NCBI GenBank assembly: GCA_015501605.1
Contig: JADNRZ010000032.1
Coordinates: 62,001 to 126,000 of the forward strand
DNA length: 64,000 nucleotides
Source of the DNA: Panaeolus papilionaceus
Taxonomy: Eukaryota; Basidiomycota; Agaricomycetes; Agaricales
Direction of reading: 5' to 3'
Below, piece by piece: positions 32,793 to 42,200 of this stretch. Position numbers and translations under genes: made by a program. Within the stretch, counting starts at the first letter, position 1; each line of letters starts with the position of its first letter. The notes under the pieces were generated by a model. That model was not told the origin of the DNA. It saw nothing but the letters and a program-made list of their open reading frames with translations, and made no database searches.

Positions 32793-34067
32793 ATGATGAC
32801 AGAGAACGCTAACTGGCGCCCTGATGTACCATCATCTCAACTGTTCGCAGAACGAACATGGTTGCAAGGATCCATCCTATCAGCCGTCGCATATGGCATC
32901 AACCTTACATTGTTTACGTTGAACGTTATGTTGCTTATTGGAAAAAGAAATGCAGATGCAGAGCAGGATCAGAGTGTTAAGCCCAGGAATAAAACCAAGG
33001 GTTATCTCTTGCTGTATGTCGTGGTGATGTTCGTGCTGTCGACGTTGGCGATGGCGTCACAAGCAAAGCTGACAGAGCTCGGGTATGTGGACAACAGGAA
33101 TTTTCCTGGTGGGCCTTCGGAGTATGTGGACGAAATGTTTTCTATTCCGATTAGCCGCATGGGGAGCATCTGCTTCTCTGTAATGAACTGGTTGTCAGAT
33201 TGTCTCTTGGTGCGTTCAGTTCGTGTGCGATCCATGAAAGTATGACCGTATTCACGAGACACGAAAATTTCTTTAGCTTTGGAGGTGCTTCGTGATTTAT
33301 CGTACAGGAAGCAGGTCAATTTGGCTTGTTATGTTCGTACCATTTTCAACTTTGATAGCTTGCATAGGTAAGAACCCCTCGCTTCTGCTTCTAAACCATA
33401 AACATAGTCATTGACCAGTGCGATTTCGTCGTAGTGGCTGGTTCGTATGTCCTCTCTTGGGTATCTCGCCCATCCATTTCACCTTGGGACGTCAAGATTC
33501 CAACAGTAATTTATGGAATAATCATCATATCACTAAATATCATGCTCACCTCCATGATCGCGATACGACTCTACTTGCACCAGCGAGCCCTGAGACGCGT
33601 CCTTGGCCCCAGGCATATGTCAAACTATGTCTTGTCTGTAATCGCGATGCTAGTTGAATCGGCATTCCTATCGGATGTCTTCTTTATCTTCTTTCTGATC
33701 CCATTCATAATGCGAAATCAAGTGGCAAATGTTCCGTTGGGAATTATGGTACAGACCCAGGTATGTAGAAAACCCCATTTCTAGATTTTGTGAATACTGC
33801 TGATGTGACAACATGTATTCATAGACAACCGCATCATTTTTGATCATCTTCCGAGTAGCTCAAGGTACTGCCTGGAGAGAGCGTTCTGTGGGAGAGACAG
33901 AAAGAGCGTCCAAACAATTTTCAATGATACGGTTTGTGGAACCTTCAACACAGACAACACTGGCTCCTCTTGACAGTCAGCCCGACAATCTCTCAAGACC
34001 TGATCCCGAAACCTTCAAAACAAGTTGGACATTGACCGAAATAACAGATAGGAATGACTCTGTATGA
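32793..34067 (+). CDS. Predicted seven-transmembrane protein of a basidiomycete-expanded family
   Basis: Integral membrane protein, function unknown. Exons 32793-33209, 33277-33367, 33408-33760 and 33825-34067 give 367 residues. Hydrophobic segments in order: AVAYGINLTLFTLNVMLLIG; YLLLYVVVMFVLSTLAMA; the family motif NWLSDCLLV continuing after splicing into LWRCFVIY; SIWLVMFVPFSTLIACIV; FVVVAGSYVLSWV; TVIYGIIIISLNIMLTSMIA; and VLSVIAMLVESAFLSDVFFI. The NWLSDCLL/WRC signature split by an intron is typical of these agaric proteins. The second intron is only 40 nt; its acceptor was chosen because it alone gives VIDQCDFVVVAG. The hydrophilic C-tail is Ser/Thr-rich. Intact, unlike most neighbours in 31-38 kb. 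Confidence 0.72.
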
Positions 34068-34155
34068 TGCTAATATGATATCAATGAAAACAAAGACCTT
34101 GACTTCATTCTAAATCATAAAGATCACCTAACTGAATGAATCGGTTAGATATCAA

Positions 34156-34545
34156 TCAAACGGCCGAGTCAAAACCCGAGACGTACCCATTCTTCTCCCG
34201 CAGTCGACGAATGCGATCAACATGCGCGTCAATCCCTTTCTCCCATCTCTTCAACTCTCCTTTCTTCGTGACAGAATACAACACGCCCTTCTCCTCCCCA
34301 TTCTGGCTACTTCCGTCATTGTCGTCATCATCATCGCCACCCTCGACAACCTGTTTCAAAAACCACATATCGTGGCTGACCACGACCACCGCCCTTTCAA
34401 ATGCACACAACGCCTCAACTAAAGACTCCACCGTTCCCATATCAAGATGGTTCGTGATTTCATCAAGGAGGAGGACGTGGGGTCCGTGGAATGTCACCAA
34501 AGCCAGAGCAACTCGGTTCCGTTGCCCTCCAAGTATTAATAGACG
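34156..34545 (-). pseudogene. C-terminal fragment of an ABC-F ATPase (GCN20/ARB1-like)
   Basis: On the minus strand LGGQRNRVALALVTF, then HVLLLDEITNHLDMGTVESL and VVVVSHDMWFLKQVV correspond to the signature, Walker B/D-loop and switch-His motifs of the second ABC domain of ABC-F proteins, which act on ribosomes. DEITNHLD replaces the near-invariant DEPTNHLD, and the signature LSGGQ is altered to LILGGQ. A linker (YSVTKKGELKRWEKGID) follows. Everything upstream (the first ABC domain and the Walker A of the second) is missing; the sequence switches directly into an F-box gene. It is therefore a gene fragment, not a functional ATPase. Confidence 0.75.
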
Positions 34546-35026
34546 ATTCATTGGAATAACAAAGCAGGTTAGACAGTCTAAAATCGGTTGGATATGGACA
34601 TCCAATCGTCAACCGACGAACGTTAGGAAGTTGATAAAGACCAATTATCTGCAGGCCATCGCTGTGATCACTGGAAATTCGTGTATTCTGATCTTCACCA
34701 TAGTAGATGTAACTCAGCTCACAGATGTACCGAGCTATGGAGTGGTCTTGTCTGAGAACCATCGTCGCAAGAGCATGTCGACGCTGATGGTTCCAATGGT
34801 AGCGTCTGGTGCTGTCCGAGTCACACATTCTGCATAGGTCAATGTGGCGGATAAGGTGCTCTCGGGCGAGGGGAAGGAACGTCTTGCACACGAGGCAGCC
34901 GTCTTTGAACGCTGCCTGCTTGACACGATCCATTGTATAGTTATCATCTGCCAGGTTCTGGTAAATCATCTGAAATACCTTGAGGGGAAAGACAACAGGG
35001 AGTGGGGCATGATATGCTGCTAGCAT
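34546..35026 (-). pseudogene. F-box protein N-terminal part, truncated by the ABC-F fragment
   Basis: The minus-strand frame from ATG 35026 begins with an F-box-like segment (LPVVFPLKVFQMIYQNLAD, then GCLVCKTFLPLAREHLIRHI) and runs through RYICELSYIYYG to LPNVRRLTIGCPYPTDFRL, a typical first LRR region. Beyond about 34550 the F-box character stops and the ABC-F fragment begins in another frame. The protein would lack almost all of its LRR part. Confidence 0.55.
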
Positions 35027-35308
35027 GGTCAGACTGGAGTGGGTGATCGTTCTAGATAAAGACAGCGAGATAGGGAAGTGGGTGTCCAGCCATGATCATC
35101 GGATTTGTAGGACCGGAATTTGGCATCACATGGGACTTCAAGGCTGCCAGCTCCACGAGTGAAGATAGGAACAAGGGATGCTAAGAGATTGTCAGTGTAG
35201 ACATGCAACCACTGAGGTAAGTAAATATTTAGATTTTATAAATTCATCAAATCGAACACTGAAGTACCAGAAGCAGTGGGATACAGATTCGAAAATGGCC
35301 TCATTAGT

Positions 35309-36135
35309 CTACATATTCAAATGTTCCAACAATGTTATATCATACCCACTATCTTCAGGCAAGAATGATTGTCGTTGCAGCCCATTAAATCTCTCTACCC
35401 TGGGTAAGGTTCTCACCAAAGCTTTCTTAAATGAGGCGTATGTTCTGTTGCGATCATAATGAGGGGAGAGCCCATAGTCTCTGTACTCGAGAGTGACATA
35501 TTGGAGGCTCCAGTCTGGAAATTCCATCCTTGGGATTTCGTTGAAGAAGTCCGTGGAAGTCGCATTGATCATCGAATTACGCTAAATGAATTTGCAATCA
35601 GAGACAAAAATATATGGTATGAGCCCAAGAGATTGAAGATAAACCTCCTGCCAGCTAATGTCTCTCCGAATGAATGGAATCTCTGTGGTGTTGCAGACAT
35701 AATCAAACACAAGATTCAACTCCTTTAGATGGTGAAATTTATTCGATAAAAATCGAAGTAGGTCGCAGCTAAGAAAATGAAGCTGGAGGTTCAACTTCTC
35801 CAAGATGCCTCACTCCCCTCCAAGAACATTCATAAAAGAGATGACTTGACCGAACGTGAAAATGTAACCTTCGATGCGAAGGCATGCCAGAGTAAGTCGT
35901 AACTGCATCAAATAAGAGGTGAGAAATCGAGCGACAGTTGATCTGTCTTGAGCGTCGTTGTAATCCCATTGGACAAGGTCCAGCGCTAACGAATGTAATC
36001 GAGGGAAAGATATGTTGAAGATGGAAGACGCAAAGACGACCTGCGGAGGTGGTAGGTCCGCTCTTCCCCGGTGAGCCCTTGAGGGATATCTCGAGCTTGT
36101 GGAGAGTTTGCAAGTAAGAAGAGAGAAAAGGAGAA
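35309..36135 (-). pseudogene. C-terminal half of an F-box/LRR gene
   Basis: Minus-strand LRR-like coding blocks in shifting frames: SPFLSSYLQTLHKLEISLKG; LPPPQVVFASSIFNISFPRL; LALDLVQWDYNDAQDRSTVA; LEKLNLQLHFLSCDLLRF; HLKELNLVFDYVCNTTEIPF; WSLQYVTLEYRDYG; ending LLEHLNM at 35309. At least one frame change (near 36050) and two stops interrupt it, so it is decayed. Its first block starts directly at the edge of the LTR at 36140, and the F-box fragment at 37111-38270 ends at the other edge, same strand, so the two are probably halves of one gene. Confidence 0.5.
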
Positions 36136-36139
36136 AGGG

Positions 36140-37107
36140 TGATGACCCTTGCGGGTACCCAGGCCTGAATCCGCGCGATTTAAAAATTAAAATAAAATAG
36201 TATTATTCAAGATATGAGTCGCGACTCGTTGTTGGGTGTGAAACAAAAGTAAAATACCTACACTAAGGTCGCGCGTCTAATAATCCGGAGGCACAGGAGC
36301 ATCGGGTGGGAATGTGACGGAGCAGGTGTCGCTTTCACATGCCCACCTCTGCTTCAGACTGGTGATGATGTGGACCGACACCTAGCAACGGGGAGGTGCT
36401 CGTGCATGGAGTAGCACATCATTGAGAATACTAAACAAAGAAATGACAACGCGACGAGACTTACCTGGACCGACAAGTGACATCAGCCCAGCAGGAAGCT
36501 GACTAAAAGCCCCACCCACCTTTGTAGGGGTCCAATGAAGCCGAGACGAAAGCTTACCAAGCTACGTGGAGACACCCAATAAAATCGCGACACCGAGAAG
36601 ACGATGAATAAGCGACTGTGGAGCCACCAATGGCAATGAGAGAAACATGAGAAAAGCGGGATTGGGATGGAAACCGGACCTACCGAGGTTAATCCGATGG
36701 TCCCGAGACAGGGGGAGCGACAAGGTATATAAGGAGGGAGGGATTGAGGCGAGAAAGGACATCGAAGAAGCAGAAGAAGGACTAACAGAAGGTAATCAGA
36801 AGCTGTTTGCGCGCTGCAGACACGTAGGATAGAAGTAATAGAAGTTTTCGTGCGGAGTGCGCGATTTTGAAATTAGTTTTGATATCAGAAGTCCTAATTT
36901 GGAAGTCAGAAGTCAGAGCACGCGCCGCGCTCTATTAAACTCAGAAATACCAACTGGAAGTCAGGCGCAACGTTTAGCGTCAATTTGAAATTATTTCACA
37001 TTATTTCACTCATTTCTATTGTAGTCCAACACTCATTTGTATTTCATTTTCCCCAGAACTTAATACAATTGTTTCTATTCCACTTGATACTCGTGTGACT
37101 CGAACTT
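36140..37107 (+). mobile_element. Probable solo LTR (Gypsy type)
   Basis: The segment begins TGATGACCC and GGGTACCCAGGCC, resembling the starts of basidiomycete Gypsy LTRs. It contains a TATA box (TATATAAG at 36726-36733) followed by a purine-rich leader, as expected of U3/R, and ends in a T-rich U5-like stretch before 37107. It has no coding capacity. On both sides the sequence is F-box/LRR coding on the minus strand. I could not identify a perfect terminal CA or target-site duplication, so the ends are approximate. Confidence 0.45.
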
Positions 37108-37110
37108 AGC

Positions 37111-38270
37111 GTTCTCGCCACACTTTTGTGGGTGGATTTAGAGCGATCGTATCAAGAGGGACGTTGAAATCGACTAGGTATATTATTGGAATGTTCAAAG
37201 ATAGGCGCAAAAGATTGTGGAGGGGCTGAAGCGACGGGAGGAATGAGTTCACAGTGTCGAAGAGGATGCGGAGTGTGAGTGAGAGTGATCGAATGCTGCC
37301 GCACTTTGTATTGACAAACTCAGCAATTCTTCTGCCTCGATATTGCGTTTCTGATGCCATATCCATAGGTTCGTTCTCGCGTATCACCAATATTAGCGTC
37401 TCCAGTTGGCTGAGCACGGGGGCACCGGATACAACTCCGTCGAACGCTTCAATTGGAAGAGTGAGCTCTAATTTAGAGAGATTCGTATGAGCATTGGTGA
37501 TACCCAGCCACGCAGCGTCGATGAATGCAATCGACCTGAGAAGCGTATTTCCATCGTCGCACGGGTAACACGATATCTTGAACTCTGAAAGTGATGTCAT
37601 TTGAGGAAGATGGCCGAGGAGTGCATGCGCCTTTTGTGAAAGTGTTCGATGGACACGATTCATGAAGTTGAAATGGCGTAAAAACCGCAAGCGCGACTGT
37701 TTTGAAGAAGGTGATTGGATCTGTTTTATGGGCCTTGAAGGAATGGATTCAGATTGTAGCAGCTCGCTGAGCAAATGAGGACGAAGGTTGAGACTCCGGA
37801 TACGTGTGGCAATGATAGGGCTACCGTTATTTTAGTCTTCTTAACATTTCATATAATTAAAAAAAGGGTCAAAAAACCTCATATTGGTCAAAAGAAGAAC
37901 GGAATCTCCATCCTTCAGATTGAAAACTCGAAGATTGGAGCATAACTCGTCCATAACGAGGTGGAAGAGTGCCGAATTTACGCCTTAAAGTCGTATCCGC
38001 TGGTAATTGGGGATGTACTCGTAAATCAATGACCAGATGTCGTATGGCAAGGTTAGGGACATATGGAGACTTGTGTATTGGTGGGTGGAAGGGGTTGCTT
38101 GTTCTGGTGGTGGTAATGGTAGAGCTAGCACAGCCGGTCAATGTTGCGCAAGCCTTTAAGAGTCGTCGCGTCATAATCCTCAGCGGCGAGGCTGTGCCCA
38201 ATTCCGCACACAGACAGGCGTGTCGTAAATGACCCGGGACCCTTAGACCCTGTTTGATTTCGTCAAGCAC
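37111..38270 (-). pseudogene. N-terminal half of an F-box/LRR gene
   Basis: Minus-strand blocks: NLAIRHLVIDLRVHPQLPAD; ALFHLVMDELCSNLRVFNLK; then across an intron (donor GTTTTT, acceptor GGTAG at ~37817) SPIIATRIRSLNLRPHLLSE; MTSLSEFKISCYPCD; LSKLELTLPIEAFDG; LSQLETLILVIREN; LSLTLRILFDTVN; LLRLSLNIPIIYLVDFN. The spacing of leucines fits fungal F-box/LRR proteins. A frame change lies between the first two blocks (near 37975), and the start is unresolved (a GTG at 38270 precedes LDEIKQGLRVPG). Coding similarity ends about 37115 where the LTR begins. Confidence 0.5.
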
Positions 38271-39863
38271 GATGAACGATGAACCCCAGTGAGAAATGCG
38301 TCTGCACTTTTCTGGCGCATCTGTCGAAATCTGCGATGAGCGGCTTATTTTGGCACATCTGCCAGAATCTGCTCATCAGCGAACTTTGACATCACTTGCA
38401 AGTCAGTCTCTTTCACCACCCCGTCTCCGTCTCTGTCAAACTAAAAACCACTTCACTTCACGATTTCTTTCCTATTCTCGTCAGAGTCGCTCTCAGACTG
38501 AGTGCGTTATTTGGTTTGATGATGTAAGCCCATCAAGAACTCCGAGTCGCAATCGTCGAAACCCTCTACCTTCCTTTCTTTCATTCCACCACCACTCCTC
38601 TACGCTTTCCTGCCTTTCCTCATGTGCGCTAACATTTCTCCACATACCATGATCACAATCCAGTATGTCGAATTGCATCTTTGTTCATCTCTTCCATAAT
38701 GATCATTGATTCAATATGTAGCACTCCTAATACCGAGATATATGGGATGCTCATGTGTCTCACATTTGATAGATGCAAGTGAGGAGCAAAGGTGCGCATT
38801 TTGTTTGAATATATGCGCATATATTCTGGTTTTTCTCATTTTTTAGCCTAGAAAATGGATCTCTGAAGCTCGAGGACAAGACTGGACTGAAGACTATGGC
38901 CCAATCTGAATCAATTCGAGGTGAGATGGAGATTTCCGTTTTCGATCTTACCTCAAATCAGTTTCTCATTCTGTTTTAGGAGCATGGCTCCACAACGAGG
39001 ACCTTAAGAGCAGAAGCCAAGGTATGGGAGACCATTGACGTTAGGCAAGTGTGTATTATTTTTATCATTTGACATGTTAGCTGATCAACTTAGACGACCA
39101 CATAGACTTGAAGTTGGATAGGTTGCGGTGGGGGTGGGCGTTGTATTGCTGGACTGTAGCAGGCGATGGTGAGTTGCAGGTCATGGCGGATAGCGTGGAT
39201 GACGTGGGTAGTGTCAGTTTAAGCAGAATCTCGCAGATATATTCTGTAAATTACAGATAAATCAATTATTTTACTACTTTTCGATGTGCAGTGTTAAGGA
39301 TATATTGTCAGAAATTGCCCGATGTGAAACCTATCAAGGCGGCATGGTTGGTGAACTGCGAGCGGAATCGAACAGATTTAAGCAGATCAAATCTGCAAAA
39401 ACACCCTTTTGCGGCATTTCTCAGCACGTACAGGATTTTGGCAGATTTCTCCTAAATTTGAAGATATACGCCGAACGAAGCAGATGCGCTTCTCACTGGG
39501 GATGAACGCTTATCTATTTAGCGACTTATTACATATAACATTCAAAACACTGCTAGATACAACTACGTATACAAGCTCTTTCTGCGTTTACATTTTATGA
39601 AATTGGAGACAACAAACATATACATAGAACAAGTGACTTCAAATGCCGGAAACCATTCGCTTAAATTGAGAGAAGAGAGAACAAACCGTAGAATCATACA
39701 AATAATTCGAGTTACTCAAAGCAGAACCTGCGGCCAGAGTTCCGAGGCCTTTAAGGCATCGGGTTTTGTCCCCTGCTGGATTTGCGCCAAGAAATACCAC
39801 AAATGTTTGCCATGTGAATATCGTTCTCCCTCACGTGCTTCCTGTGTTTCAAAGCTTGAACTC
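38271..39863. other. Gene-poor stretch left of the retrotransposon
   Basis: No gene recognised. A 100-codon plus-strand frame, 39597-39899, contains a Cys pattern (CWICAKKYHKCLPC) reminiscent of a small zinc-binding motif and may be a remnant. A/T-rich runs lie at 38700-39060. Confidence 0.35.
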
Positions 39864-40364
39864 GAGATAAGATATACGTTGCGAGCTTTCTCCGCGTGAG
39901 AGGGAAGGAAGAATGATATGATTCCGAATGTTATTTATATCGATTCTGGGATGAATGTCGAGTGTTAACAAACTGTGAGGTTTCATAGTTTGTGAGGGTG
40001 CGGGGGTCGTTTGGCGGGCGCTCCGAAAATGACTCGCACGTGAAATCTGAAGCCTCACGTGATCACGACGCGTCAAACCTTCGACGATACGCGTCTCAGG
40101 TTTTCGCGCGAAACGCGTCCGAATTTCGCGTCTGCGTCGTGATGAAAGCGCTGCGCCAAGCGACCAGAGCGCTAGGGCAAGCCGAGGCTATCCCAGCTGG
40201 ATGCCAAGCGGCCTTCCCAATCTGGAGTGAAGCTCCCAACAGGCAAGCTTGTATCCAGTCTTGGAGCCGGGTTGCACTACCAACCTGAGCTTCACTGCAG
40301 AGACCCTCATCGAAACATGAAAAGAAAGGAGGTGAGATGCCGGCGAATGAATACAAATGAATAG

Positions 40365-41819
40365 TCATAACAGAGCGTTGTCTACAGACTGTCTAGGAAC
40401 GTTCTGGCTAGCACGGAAATCCTCCATTGAATTGGAGATGCTATCTAGGTCGGATTTTCTATATGCACGAGATATACTGAGAGGGATTATCTCCTCGATG
40501 CGACGCCAATAGATGAGGAAGGCTAAGGATGTCCATCCACCTGTCTTGGCCACAACCTCTGGGGGAACACCAGCAAGAAGGAGAGCCACTGCGCCGCCGA
40601 TGCGGAAACTGTGACTGGAGACGAGATCGAGGGACGTGCTGCTCCAGACGTCGCCCACGAATTTTAGGAATTCCTCCCTGAACATGTGATGCCAGTTGCC
40701 CGATGCGTCTCTGAATGCGAAGAACGAGGAGAGGGGAGGGCGGCCGTAGTTGACACCCAGGTGGTTCAAAACGGCCTTGACGGGGCACAGTTCGTCAAGT
40801 CTGGAGGTGAGGATGATTGTTGCTCCCTCTTGTTTCGTCGTCTTGGTCCAAGGGATGCGGATGCTGATAGATGACGAGCCGTTCTCGCCTGTGCGGAACC
40901 TGTGCTCGGCCGAGCTCGTGACGTTGTAGGCGGGGTCGAAAGACGATGTCGTCTTGACTGTGGTCTCGCCGAGACGGCGACAGCCGAAGAACGAGGTGAG
41001 AGCGGTGGCCCAGATAGCCGCGTGGTGCGGGTTGGCTAGGTTGAGTGCAGAGAGAAGGGATCGTAGGTGATCGAGGGAGACGGGTGAGCGGAGGGGACGA
41101 CGGAACTGTGTACCTTCCTTCCTAGCCACTGTACGTGTCTGACAGACCCATTCATCTTCTCCGTTCCATGGTGCACGGTTGAAGATGTGCCAGTATCTCA
41201 CACCGGATAGCCAGGTTGAGATCGTTTTCCCTTCGTAGGAGCCCCTGCAGTGAGCCACGAAGGCAGCCAGGAGGGGGGCGGAGGCGGGCATGCGGGCATC
41301 CTCTGATATGCTGAACGCGTCGCAAAATTGGTGATAGCGGAGCAGACCGGCTCCGTAGGCTGTGCGGGTGCTGGGAGCGATGGCCTCCTCAACGGCCTCG
41401 TATGTTTTGTCGATGAGTGAGGCAGGGATAGACGTCGTCATGTCTTGACGACGTTGACGAGCGTATGGGCTCGACCACATCGAGAGGCGTTTGGCTGCCA
41501 AGACCGGTGGACGAAATTCGCTAGCATTGGACAATTTAGAGGCGTTACGCGCCGATTGGCGTGCTGTTTTAGACGAGATCTCGGTGTAGGGAGCTTCCGA
41601 CAACGACGAAGGTTGGTGGGACGAGGAGGGGGAAACAAGGCAGGAGAACCTCTGGTGATGTTGATCCCCAATCACCGATGTCCCCAAATTCCCAAGGTCC
41701 GTGGGAGAGACAAGGGAAGCTTCCACTGGTCTGTTGGTGGCAAGCTGAGGAGTCATTGGGATAGCTTTCGGTGAGAACAGTTCAATAGGAATAAATGTGT
41801 CAAATGGGGAGCGGCTCAT
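40365..41819 (-). CDS. Tyrosine recombinase of the retrotransposon
   Basis: Phage-integrase-family recombinase that would integrate circular cDNA of the element. 484 residues, intact. The core-binding domain lies around LIDKTYEAVEEAIAPSTRTA and YHQFCDAFSISEDARM. The catalytic domain has Arg I in FFGCRRLGETTV, the HxxR box in SSHSFRIGGAVALLLAG, the following GGW in AKTGGWTS and the presumed nucleophile Tyr in LIYWRRIEE. ATG 41819 opens the frame directly after the RT gene's stop and a 380-bp repeat-rich spacer. It has the same strand and orientation as the other two genes of the element. Confidence 0.85.
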   Translation of the reverse strand: MSRSPFDTFIPIELFSPKAIPMTPQLATNRPVEASLVSPTDLGNLGTSVIGDQHHQRFSCLVSPSSSHQPSSLSEAPYTEISSKTARQSARNASKLSNASEFRPPVLAAKRLSMWSSPYARQRRQDMTTSIPASLIDKTYEAVEEAIAPSTRTAYGAGLLRYHQFCDAFSISEDARMPASAPLLAAFVAHCRGSYEGKTISTWLSGVRYWHIFNRAPWNGEDEWVCQTRTVARKEGTQFRRPLRSPVSLDHLRSLLSALNLANPHHAAIWATALTSFFGCRRLGETTVKTTSSFDPAYNVTSSAEHRFRTGENGSSSISIRIPWTKTTKQEGATIILTSRLDELCPVKAVLNHLGVNYGRPPLSSFFAFRDASGNWHHMFREEFLKFVGDVWSSTSLDLVSSHSFRIGGAVALLLAGVPPEVVAKTGGWTSLAFLIYWRRIEEIIPLSISRAYRKSDLDSISNSMEDFRASQNVPRQSVDNALL

Positions 41820-41984
41820 GATGTTCAGTTAGTCAGAGATCAAGTGTCAAATAAGATAATAACGTTGGGGAATCACGCCAGTGTGATGATGTGAAAGGGT
41901 GGCATCAATACGAGCGATACAATTGGTGTTACAGTAGGTGCAATTCTGGTACATCGGTGCGTGCAGTTGTCTAAATGCGAAATG

Positions 41985-42150
41985 GGAACGTGCGATATGC
42001 GAATGAGGCAAGTGAGATATGTGCATATGAGGATCGGGATAACGAAAATAAGTGCAACGAGAATAAGTGCAAGGAAATGATGCGACGGGAATAATACGAC
42101 GAGAATAAATGCGATGAGAGCAGATGCGACGAAATAATCAGCAGAATAAT
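41985..42150. repeat. Degenerate short tandem repeat
   Basis: About eight imperfect units around GCGACGAGAATAAATGC (variants GTGCAACGAGAATAA, GATGCGACGGGAATAATAC, GCGATATGCGAATGAG) fill the spacer between RT-RNase H and recombinase genes of the retrotransposon. Confidence 0.6.
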
Positions 42151-42200
42151 TACAAGTCTAGACGAGACTGTTCGGGAAACGTGCAACGGGAACGAATAAA

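Noticed and set aside
38296..38652. Ser/Arg-rich plus-strand frame of 118 codons
   Set aside because: No resemblance to any family, no splice partners, and composition as expected from a pyrimidine-rich promoter.
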